This document shows, piece after piece, positions 1 to 9,620 of a stretch of 64,000 bases of DNA. The stretch is from Blattamonas nauphoetae (Eukaryota; Preaxostyla; Oxymonadida): NCBI GenBank assembly GCA_033064195.1, contig JARBJD010000046.1, positions 282,184 through 346,183 of the forward strand, given 5' to 3'. The notes beneath the pieces were generated by a model that was given only the letters and a program-made list of their open reading frames with translations, made no database searches and had not been told where the DNA came from. The stretch's first letter is position 1, and each line of letters opens with the position of its first letter. A program made the translations under genes and the position numbers.

Positions 1-186
1 GGGCTTCTCTTTTTCTACGATTTCTCTCCACAACGCATTGTTGTCTCAGAAAAACGTGCTTCGTTTCTGTCGTTTCTGACATCACTCTCCGCCATTGTGG
101 GTGGAGTGTTTGCCATCATGTCGATTCTTGATTCAACCATCTTCCACTCCCAGGTGAAGAAGAAAGGAACTTCACTCACAGAATGA
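1..186 (+). CDS. C-terminal end of an ERGIC/Erv41-Erv46-type cargo receptor (5' end outside window)
   Basis: The first bases read directly into 61 residues ending at a TGA. They begin with a short hydrophobic strand and FFYDFSP, then a VVSEKRASFLSFLTS segment, an AIVGGVFAIMSILDS transmembrane helix and a basic tail. ERGIC3/Erv46 proteins end the same way: a lumenal 'F-Y-[DE]-[LF]-S-P' strand, an 'FLT..CAI[IV]GG.FT' helix and a short cytosolic tail. These proteins cycle between ER and Golgi in COPII/COPI vesicles as cargo receptors. No di-lysine ER-retrieval signal ends the tail, which finishes GTSLTE. Only the last exon is in the window, so Erv41 and Erv46 types cannot be separated. The call rests on this one conserved segment. 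Confidence 0.75.
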   Translation, partial: GLLFFYDFSPQRIVVSEKRASFLSFLTSLSAIVGGVFAIMSILDSTIFHSQVKKKGTSLTE

Positions 187-491
187 TACCAAGTGATTGG
201 AAACCCATATTGTTTTGTCTTTCTTTCAGAACATTTCACTTCTTTTCTTTCTTGTATTTTTATCTCTCGACATTTTTTGTGATGGATCTGCAGTTCTCCA
301 TCTGAATCAATTCTTAATTCTGAATAAATTGTTCACAAGGTCATATTCTATTTTATACAAGCTATCAGTAACTTCAAATCACTAAATTTCACATTTTGCT
401 AGAAAATTTGATCAACCCACCTCTTATCTTATTTTTTCTTAAATTCCTGCAAGATGTTTTTTCAGATATTAAGTTCGTTCACACAATATTT
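187..491. other. AT-rich intergenic or 5' region before the cyclin gene
   Basis: About 300 bases of T-rich sequence without a convincing coding frame. It probably holds the 3' end of the upstream gene and the promoter and 5' UTR of the cyclin-like gene. No promoter motif could be picked out. Confidence 0.4.
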
Positions 492-2175
492 ATGCAATCT
501 ACATCAGCTTCTATGAATGTTTCAAGGCAACACAGCCGAAAGCCATCAAAAGATGACCTTCTCCGAAAAAGTGTTCTTTCCTCCTCTTCTCTTCCAGCGA
601 GATAGATAATATTTACATCCTCCTATAATCTCGTTTTTTCAATAATTTTTGAATCACTTTTGTTTTTTCTCGATATCTGTTATTCTTTCGCCATCACAAC
701 TTCTCGCAACCATTTCTTCTATCTCAGCACCGCCACCACCATGCCCATCACTTATCAATGCAATATCATCAATTCTCCATCAGGTGATCAAGGAGAATTG
801 CAATACATTTGTAAAGAGAAAGAAAACAGCACCCAAAATCCAAAAGCAATATCTCGTGTTTTACGAAGAAGGATCGAACGAACACTCTCCTATTGAAGAA
901 TTAAGTGCAAATCAGATTGTTTCCTCCACTTTTTTGTGTTTCTATCATTCTGTTCTTCGTCGTCAGTCATCCTTCCTGTCATCACTCCTCAACAGCCTCA
1001 CCCTCCCAGCAACCTGCCTTCTTCCGCTCCTGATCTACCTCGACCGTCTTATTGTGGCTTCATCACTCATCCTCTCCAAAGCTACATTCCCTGGAATCGC
1101 CTTCACCGCCCTCATTCTCACCCAAAAGATGTGGGATGACTGGAGCTACGAAAACAAAGAATACCAAAAGCTCAAAGTGATGAAAGGCTTGACCCTGAAA
1201 CAGATCAACAAAATGGAGCGAACGTTCCTTTCTGCAATCCAATTCAACCTCGACATCGACGCGAAAGAGTTTGAGAAGTACCGCCATCACCTCATCCATC
1301 TCTTCGGCGAGGGCGCATCTGTTGAGCATGCTCTTCCTTACTCGCCTGGCTCCTCTCTCGTCAACAGCGAGTTCTCCAGTCCACTTACAAGTTTAGCGTC
1401 CAGTCTCCGAAACAGCCTTCGCAACAGTCTGAAGGGGAGTCCGATGCTCAAGGCCCAGGTCAGAACACGATCACCGTTAGGTTTGTGTCAAGAAGGCGCA
1501 GAGAACGAGAACAGAAGCAGGCATTGCTCTCCAATGACCAGCCCAAACAACAAACCACTTCAGATGGACGAAGAAACCGTCCCACTGATCAAACCACAAC
1601 CAAAACGTGCTCGAAAAGCCAAACGCGGTCCTGTTGTGTTTTCATCGTCATATGTCTCGGAGTCGGAAGACTGCTCCGCGTTTCCTGTCTCCCCACTCCA
1701 CAATCGCAGCTGCAAAACCAAACAAAGAACAGAAGAAGATGAGAAGGCGAGCATCGACAGAAAGATCGATCAGAGGAAGAGGGAGGTTCGGAGGTGGAAG
1801 AGGAAGGAAGCAAAGAGGAAGAGAGACGAACAAGCCGCAAAAGAAAAGGACCAATCTCTCGCTTCTGCTCCTATCGGACGCCAGCCGACTCCAAATTGTG
1901 GCCAACCGTTGGAGACCAACCTGGACCAGATCGTAGACGAACTGTCAATCCAACGTGTTGATGATCAGAAGGCAGCTCACCTCTCCAAGTCAGCAGACGC
2001 TCGTGTCTCCCATGCAGAGATTGGTCCAGAGTCTGCCACAAGTCATGACAAGGGGCAACGAAAAGAGAAAACACAAAAGACCCCCTTTCAGTTCAGTTGG
2101 ATGAAGATCTTTGAACGTCCAACACCTCCCCACTCCACCATCCCCGACAGCGAAAGAGATCAACCGGACGGTTGA
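492..2175 (+). CDS. Cyclin Y-like cyclin-box protein with a long basic, Ser-rich tail
   Basis: The open frame from about 649 to 2175 carries a cyclin N-terminal fold. A helix CPSLINAISSILHQVIKEN is followed by LLIYLDRLIV, then ILTQKMWDDWSYENKEYQKL, LTLKQINKMERTFLSAIQF and NLDIDAKEFEKY. The 'K-[VM]-W-D-D' helix and the 'NxMER.FL..[LI]QFN[IL]' helix are typical of cyclin Y/PHO80-related cyclins, which activate CDK14/16-type kinases, often at membranes. The likely start is the ATG at 492, in a Ser/Lys-rich stretch ending LLRKS. A short exon reading IIFTSSYNL may follow; cyclin Y has a comparable Ser-Thr-Ile motif before its box. At least two short introns are needed between 590 and 722, and their exact ends were not resolved. 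After residue ~190 of the main frame the protein is low-complexity and rich in Arg/Lys/Ser, with no recognised domain. The gene converges on the phosphatase gene at 2468. Confidence 0.65.
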
Positions 2176-2467
2176 ACCCATTCAGCTGTTTCATTCTTGT
2201 TTTTCAACTGTGTGTCATCTCTGTGGTCTGGTTCAGTCCCACTTTCGTCACCTCAATCGATGTCATCTGATGCATAAATTCATTTTCGTTTCATCTCACA
2301 TCCCATTCTGTTTGTTCTGTTTCTGAAAACAAGAATGCGGTTCCGTCAAAGAAAAACACAACACTAACCCCGAATCGGATAAAACGAAGAACTGAAATGA
2401 AATACTAATTAGGAAGAATCAAGATGTCCGACACCCTTCTAGGAGTGGATCGATTCAGAATTATGAG

Positions 2468-5400
2468 CTAGAATTTCTTCCGTTTGATCCCTTCCCCATA
2501 CGGAGACTTCTCCGGCGGCTTCTTGCTTCCGATAATTGGCTGAGCTTTCCTTTCTTTGTTGATCTGCGGAAGGACGATGTTTCGTGCCTGTTTGGTGTGG
2601 ACTGAAAGTTGTTTTGATGCTGGTGAACTGTTCTGACGAATGAGAGGAGGGAGGAGGGGAACGTTGCCGTTTTCGTATTCCTCCCCCACTTCCCTGTGCA
2701 CGCGACCATCACTCCTCCTGCTCCCTCTGACCGCAGTGATTGACGATCGTGCCTTCGCAGTCCGACTGATTTCGGCAAGTTCCGATCCAGGCACGACAGC
2801 ACTCGAGGGTGATCTGGATTTTGGGCGAGGCGTGACGTGTGGGAAGGGAGGTGGTTGCTGAAAGAGTAAAAAGAAGACGAAACACACTTTGACTGGTGGA
2901 CGTGCGATTCGCTCATTTGAGAACGAGCGAATTGTGCGTTTTGCAGATTGCTTTGGAAGAGGGGGCCCTTTCGAGTTCTCTTCGATCCTGTCCATCACAC
3001 GTTTGACGATTGAGTGGTTGTCAGTTTTGGAGAAAGAAGAGTTAGTTGAAAGGAGAGCTGATGGATGAGAAAAGAATGTCAGTCAGAACAAGACGGGACA
3101 AACTGTTTGAGGTGTCATCAGGAACAGAGGCAGACGAATCAAATGTTTGTACAAGTGATTGAGTCTCCCCTTCTTCTCCACTCGCTTTGTCGCCAACACT
3201 CTCTTCCAGTTGTCCGTCCGACTCCTTCACGACAACTTCAACGTCGATTGTGTTGTTGAATGAAGTTGTGGTCCCAATAATGAATGGAGCGTCTTCAAGT
3301 GTGTTCACAAACTGGACCTGTCGCTTCGGTGCTGGCTCAGGCTGCGCGGAGGATGGAGGTATCTCTCCATCCACTGCCTCCTTCACATTGTCATCTGTTT
3401 CACCGCCGTTGTTCTTCTGCTCTTCCCCAGCTTGGTCATCGTCATGATCGTCTGACTCGCTCTCTTCCTGCTCATCATCCTTCCCTCTTTCCTCCTCGTT
3501 TGCTTCTTCCTTGTTCTCGCTCAGAGTCCCAATCAGTCTCGAACTCGACACAGACCTTCCTTTCGCCTTGGCCACCTTCTTCCCCTTCTTCTTCTCCTTT
3601 CCATGCAACCGCGTGACTTTGTTGAACGCCCCATCCGAATACTCCGCCGAGTCGTCAAATCTCACATTCGACGGAACCTTCCGCCCAAAAGTGTCGTCTC
3701 CGTTCTTCCGCCCACTTTTTGTTAATCTGGTTGTCTCGACAAACGCACCGACACCAGACAACTCCGGCCCGCTTTCTGTTTCGAGAACTTGTGGGTGGCG
3801 AGGAGCGTTGGTTGGGTGTGGAAGAGAGGAGCGGGGAACAAATGATTGTTTGATGACAACGTTGATCTTCTTGTCTGCACACAACAGACACGCACCAGAG
3901 TTGGCATCGCGATAGTTCGACGACGAGAAAACCGTAAACACCATCCCGTTCTGACTCAGCTGCATCCCATTGCTCTGATCCTCGTGGCCTCGGATGAGCA
4001 TTGTCAGCTTGTTTGCTTCAAGAAAGTTGCGAGTGGCGACTGAGCCAAACATGATTGAGTCTGGTCCTCGCTCGCCAGGACAGAACCCGTTCTCATCCAT
4101 CAGCGTCACAAATTCTTCTTCCTCGCTCTCCTCGTCCGAAGGCTCAATCCCCATCTGCCGTCTCTTCTCGGCAAGGTCCAGCTTGAGTTCCCTCTCCTTC
4201 CTTCTCATCTCATCAAACTGCTCGTAGTATTGGGGAGCTGGGTCCGCCCAAAGGAGATCATTCAGGAGAGGGCATTCCGACGAAAACTGCATCGTCCCCG
4301 GAAGTGACACAGGAAGCTCGCGAAGAGCCACAAGCCGAGTGTCGTGGTAGACCTGCGTGAAGGAGAGAGGAGCACCTGTGACTCCGAGAAAATTTGTGGT
4401 GGAGAGTTGGTTGGTGCTGAGTGAGATGGACGACGGGGACGGTGGACACAGATTGGACTGAGTCCCATCAGCGATGAAAGTGCGTGTGGTTGTGATTGTC
4501 TTTGTCCCGATTCCTTGCGAGGCTGAAGAGGGGCGTGGAGTGAGGGAAGCTTGTGGGTAGATTGAGTTGCTCGAATCAACGAGAAGGCGGAGGTTCCTTC
4601 GGGAGGACAAGGACGTCGTTAATGCAGATGATTGTTGTGATTTATCCATGCTGTCTGTAATGGCTGAAGGCGGTGTGAAAGTTTTTGGGTTTTGAATGGG
4701 AAATGCTGTTGGGAGCGGAACATTTGGGACGGGAGGGAAGTCAGGGCGAGGAATTCCTGAGAAAGACTGAAAATGGAATAAAATCAAACCACCATGACAA
4801 CAAAACAATTCACGGTCAACAATAGCTGCGACTGGGAGGCAATCAAACGCACGGTTGAACGCCATGAACACGTCCACACCTCGTTTGCCAAAGAGGGTCT
4901 TGCATTGCATCAAAAAGGAGGTCATTCCGTATGTTTCGATTTGTGAGTTGACATACATGAGTTCATGGTTCCCTCGCAAGAGAAATATCTTCGTCTGGAT
5001 GAGAAAATTGAATTGTTGTGATGACGAAAGGGTTGATGGTTCAAACTCGTGCATAAACTTTGTCCAGGAACAATCGAGTAACTACTTCGACAGAATGATC
5101 ACCTCTGATTTGATAATGAAGACAATATCTCAAACCTATCAACATAATCACCAAGAAAAAGGAGCTTGTGAGGGAGCCAACCAGTTTTGCCTGTGGGATT
5201 GAATCGAGTCATATAAAACTTCAGATCATGATAGTTTCCATGAATGTCACCAAAAATATAGATTGGAGAGCGGAGTTCCACAACTTTCTTCTCGATCGCG
5301 ACAATGGATCGAACCTCTTCTGCAAGCTCAATGAAAAGATCAGCATGCTCAAAACAGAAAAAGGGAACCATCACGTGGAAAATGACATACCTGAGCGATA

Positions 5401-6074
5401 GGGTTTGGGTGGAGAAAAGTGTTCTCCTCAAAACAATCCATCAATTGTTCCAGAATACGAAGAGGAGGAAACAGTTTTTCAATGGGTAAAATGGGACTAT
5501 CTTCGATAAGAGTGGATGTTTCCGTTGTATTGATGGATGCAACAATTGGTATCGCAGAGCCACTCCGAAACTTAACCGCATGTGAGTTAAATGAATAATG
5601 ATTGGAACTTTGTCCATTAATTCCATGATTTCTGACTGAAGAGAGTGCTGATTTGAGTTTAGCATTTTCTTTTCTCAGCGTTTCTAATTCTTTTTGAAGT
5701 TGAGAAACTTTGGCTAAGTCATGAGCAACCTCTGCATTATCACCTTCATTCAACACATAGTGATCTAAAATATCGAAAAAAATCAATAGCGACATGAACA
5801 ATACCAGAATCATTCTGTGCTACAACTTGGGCGAGTTTTTGGTTCATTGATGATATGAGGTGCGTCTGAGTGTCATTTCGATCGTTTGCAATGGTTTGAA
5901 GATTGATAAACGAATCTATGCTTTTGATGAAGACATTTATCGAATTGAACGACGAATACTGAGCAATTTGTGAACTGTGGTGTGATTCTCAGATGTGAAG
6001 TCTGATAGATCAATTGTGACTCCAAGGGCTTCCAAAAGGTCATTTTGTTCGGGAGAAAAGGATTGATGGGTCAT
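2468..6074 (-). CDS. PPP-family Ser/Thr protein phosphatase with coiled-coil N-terminus and large acidic insertions
   Basis: Spliced exons give the metallophosphatase signature in order: GDIHGNYHDL (5251-5222), LFLGDYVDRGDHSVEVV (across an intron), IFLLRGNHE (near 4981), FCCHGGIPRP (across an intron), LLNDLLWADP, MLIRGHE and FSSSNYRDANSGA. These supply the two-metal and phosphate ligands, so the enzyme should be active on phospho-Ser/Thr proteins. Introns placed by frame and GT-AG ends are 5765-5804, 5348-5390, 5105-5135, 4995-5058, 4757-4789, 3058-3103 and 2858-2887. Upstream of the catalytic core is a short coiled coil (VSQLQKELETLRKEN). The core is unusual: about 170 Pro/Ser/Thr-rich residues lie between HGG and LLNDLLWADP, and an acidic insert separates WADP from the next catalytic block. 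A long acidic and basic C-tail follows. The start at 6074 (ATG, MTHQSF) is tentative, and one more intron near 5980 is needed. PPEF-like or PP1/PP2B-related classes are possible; I cannot place it. Confidence 0.8.
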
Positions 6075-6303
6075 TGACTTGGAGTGTTTAGAAAGAAAAA
6101 ATGCTGGGATGATCAATTTGTCGAACGTGATCCTATCCATTCATTTGAGAGTCGAGATTAATTAGGGAAAACTCTTTAGAACTCGGAGAAACAACCATGA
6201 TGACATCCACTGTTCCAAACGTGTTTTTGGGGCGACATTGAGAAAACGTGAAGGTATTCGAGAATAACGGAGGTGCAGAAGTAAAGGTTGGTCATAATTA
6301 AGG

Positions 6304-7614
6304 TCACTCGGAATAGGCTAGTGTGCTTTCAGTATAATAAATCTTGTCTTTCGTGTGATCTTTCTCGTCTTTGTACATTTCTATTTTGAGTGAGTATCGA
6401 TCGTACTGAGACTTGAAGTACGGAACAACGTAGTAAAACACTCCACCTTCAGTTTCAACAAATCCGTTTGCAGTTGCTAAAGGTGTAGCACCGATGATGT
6501 ATTGCGTGCATACTTTCCAGTTTGTGATATCCTCAATGTTGTGAGTGAATTGGCGGTTAGTGATTGATAATTTAAACTTAGTTGCATCGCAAGGTTTGTA
6601 GGTGTCAGATTCTATTCGGATGGCGAGATATTTTCCTTTTGCTGATCGTTCAATTTTTTCATTATTGATATTGCCGCGGTAAATTGGAGGTGACAGAGCC
6701 GTCGTAATTTGAGACAGATTTTGTTCAAATTCGCAAGGAATTGACTGTGTGTGATATTCAGCGCCAGCTTCGTCCGATGTGAGTTTGTACTTGATCTCAC
6801 CAGAGCCAGTAAAAATTAAGTGTTTGCCAAGTACCTTATCGTCGATGGTGCCCAAATCGAGGATTGCAGATCCGTCATCACATGAAATCTGTTTGATATC
6901 GAAGATGGCTTGTGTTGATTTCTGATAGAAGGTTTGGCTGAGTTCGATTGTTTTGTCAGTATAGCCTGAAGCGTCTTTCACCCTGAGCATGCCCATGGTT
7001 GGAATGTAATTTTGCCAAACAAAGCTTCCGATCACTCCTCCGTCAAGAAGAACAACAGCTTCCTTTCCTGACCATTCGTTGCATTTTGGGAGGGTGGTGA
7101 GCAGTTCAACTTTTCGAGATCCCTCTGAATTCATTGGATGAAACGTGACATCTGAAAAGTAGGCTGTGACCTTTAGACCCACAGAAACGATAAATTCTGA
7201 AGTGGCTGAGCTAGTTGTGTGAGAGGTTGCGATGATGAGTTGTTCAAATGTGCAAGAAAGTGGTGCAGATTCTGTGGCAGTGAATTTGAAAGTTCCGGTT
7301 CCAAAGAGACTTGCTGTGCCTGAAGGGCTTTCGATAGTTAAGCTCGCGAGGCTGTCTCTTGGATTGTTAAGTTCAATATCCGTGGCAAGGATTGCTGATG
7401 TTCTAACATGGATATCCGTGGTTGCGTCGAAGCGGAGTGAGCTATTGATAACTTTGTCAATTGAATGGCATGGTTCTGAAATGTCACATTTGTTATTTGC
7501 TTTTGAGCCAAATTGTACATAGTAATCAGCTGCGGACGAATCAAAACATAGCAGGCATATTAGAGTGATAATTGCGGGTCCCATTCTGTCTGATGACTGA
7601 GGTGGCGGAGGCAA
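6304..7614 (-). CDS. Secreted cysteine-signature protein, short member of the beta-helix-like surface family
   Basis: A single exon of 436 residues. A signal peptide (AIITLICLLCFDSSAADYYV) follows either the first Met or Met11; Met11 gives the more typical signal length. The mature N-terminus YYVQFGSKANNKC followed by EPCHSIDKVI matches the opening of the giant protein at 22640-26884 (a YV.SG stretch, Cys, then DPCKTI). The body is made of short beta-strand-rich segments with Thr/Ser-rich turns, as in right-handed parallel beta-helix (pectin-lyase fold) proteins. No C-terminal membrane helix is visible, so secretion or lumenal location is inferred. No catalytic residues were recognised. The gene is divergent from the HORMA gene, with about 200 bp between starts. 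Confidence 0.6.
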   Translation of the reverse strand: MPPPPQSSDRMGPAIITLICLLCFDSSAADYYVQFGSKANNKCDISEPCHSIDKVINSSLRFDATTDIHVRTSAILATDIELNNPRDSLASLTIESPSGTASLFGTGTFKFTATESAPLSCTFEQLIIATSHTTSSATSEFIVSVGLKVTAYFSDVTFHPMNSEGSRKVELLTTLPKCNEWSGKEAVVLLDGGVIGSFVWQNYIPTMGMLRVKDASGYTDKTIELSQTFYQKSTQAIFDIKQISCDDGSAILDLGTIDDKVLGKHLIFTGSGEIKYKLTSDEAGAEYHTQSIPCEFEQNLSQITTALSPPIYRGNINNEKIERSAKGKYLAIRIESDTYKPCDATKFKLSITNRQFTHNIEDITNWKVCTQYIIGATPLATANGFVETEGGVFYYVVPYFKSQYDRYSLKIEMYKDEKDHTKDKIYYTESTLAYSE

Positions 7615-7817
7615 AAATGTATTTTCAGGCTTGATCAGACCCCAGGTATGTTAAGGGCATCATCCAAACAAAATGTCGTTGCTTCACATAATCGTTCATT
7701 GCATCACGCCAATAGATCACAGTCAACTCAATTTCTTCAATTTGTCCTTTCATCTCGTGATACTTCACTGTTCAACTGAGATGTGTTTGAATCATTCGTA
7801 GCTATCACAGATTCGCA

Positions 7818-9402
7818 ATGACACTTCAACAAACCATTTCTCAAACTGACTCAGTTTCACGTCAACAAAGTCTCATTTTAAGTGTGTGATGTTCCCGGTC
7901 TTCACAATTCCAGTCCGAAATCTTCTCCGAACTGCAATTTCTTCAATTTCTTACATCCGTCATATATTTCCCGAAGATTGCTTCCAAGATAGACTTCTCT
8001 CTGGAATGAACGTCAAATCTCTCCTCCCAACGTGTTCAGAATCCAAACTTGTGATTGATTGGCTTGAACAGGGAGTATTCGATGCACTTGAGAAAAAATA
8101 CGTTTCATTTTCCTTATTTTGGTATTTTTGATCAATACCAGCTTCGGAGTTTGGTTTTTGGACTCTACCTCGATCCATCCAAGGAATCAACTCTCATTGA
8201 ATGCTATTCATGTTTGAACGTTTTCTATGTCCAATCTGTGATCAGTTAACATTGCATATGACCAGAATGACTTTTCTATCGATCTTGTTCGACAAACAGA
8301 AACATCCAACATCTCCAAAGTGATGTCCACGAAAGAGGATATCAAGCAAGCAACCATCGCCATGATCAGGACACTCATCTCCCTTGCTCAGACTCTATCG
8401 CCCATTCCAAGTTTCTTTTTCTGTTCTTTGTCACTCCCAGAGAATCGATTTCTGGTGATGAAACTCTTCTACTACGACGACATAACTCCCACGGAGTATG
8501 AACCAGCCTTTTTTCGACCTGCTACAAATGGTATATTGACCCATATTGTTTTACTTGTTTAGACGAATCCATGGCATTCCACTTCAAACCACTCAAATTG
8601 AACTTGGGCCATGTTGAGACACCGTATCATCGATTCAATCTTCAAATTCGAACCACCATTGATGTTGTTGATTCATTGAATGCATTGGTGCAGTCCAACG
8701 AAACGAAGGTCAAGCGATTCATTATCATTTGTTCAGCCATCATATCCACTCCAAGGGCTCTACGAACCACATAATACACAATCAAACGTCGAAAATCATC
8801 AGACTGAATCTGTATCACGTAATAGTCCAATCAACAAACAAAAACGGGACGAATCAACCAAGGACCAATCGGTATTCACTTCTTCTACTTTCATCATCGA
8901 TATCTCTCCTCGAATTCAGAATGTTGAGCCAAAATCAAAAACTATCTCTGTTGTTGTATTAAAGAGATGGTTTTCGCTGCAGGATATGTCCCAGTTCAAC
9001 TCCTTAGTCTCATCACTCCAGAAAAACGGGTGTATTGGTGGAAAACAGGGAACAGTATCCATTTTTTGTTCCACAGCTCAAATACTCTCCTTTCAGTCAT
9101 ATATCATTTTGGATGAAGCCAAACTTCTGGAATTTAAAGAGTCATATCATAACAAACATCATCAACTTGAAAAAAGTATGGAGAACGAATCTCCGTCACC
9201 TGACCTCATGAAATCATCAGTTGGCTCAACCTTAAATGCTTCTTTCGATTCGCAGCTCCTTGCAATGTCACCAACATCAGTGATTGATTCTCAATCACGC
9301 ACAAATCAAGATCCATTTCTATCTTTACCCAAAAAATCTAGCATCATTCAAGAGCCTCTTAATAGCAGCAAGTTTGCGACTTTCTTGAGGACAGAAGAAT
9401 GA
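7818..9402 (+). CDS. HORMA-domain meiotic chromosome-axis protein (Hop1/HORMAD type)
   Basis: Seven exons join to 463 codons including the stop. Introns are 7882-7913, 8102-8141, 8212-8245, 8411-8440, 8531-8562 and 8709-8736 (28-40 nt). The product has a complete N-terminal HORMA domain: QQSLILIRNLLRTAISS, ISYIRHIFPEDCFQDR, GVFDALEKKYLRSLVFGLY, then IKQATIAMIRTLISLAQ, FLVMKLFYYDDITPTEYEP and LGHVETPYHRFNLQI. This is the pattern of Hop1, HORMAD1/2 and ASY1, which coat meiotic chromosome axes, promote double-strand breaks and interhomologue repair, and are remodelled by TRIP13/PCH2. The tail is Ser/Lys-rich and ends FATFLRTEE. It has a conserved-looking block near TISVVVLKRWFSLQDMSQF that may be a small folded module or closure motif. 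A further 42-nt in-frame intron (GTATCC..TTTCAG, near 9055-9096) is possible. The Met at 7818 is chosen because it gives a full first HORMA helix after splicing. Confidence 0.88.
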
Positions 9403-9620
9403 GATCTGTCTCGTCTCCAGTTTTTGTCTTCATTCTCATTTCACTTCTCGCAAAGGCACTCTATTCAAACTTCCAGAACATAAATGGGAGAACTTGATTA
9501 TGAGTGAGCATTTCGCTGTTCGAAGTTGTGTGACCATGATCATCCCGACCTATTTTTTATTTCATCCCGTCAAAACAATTGCATATAATTGGCATATCTC
9601 AACATTTCAATCAGTGAAGT

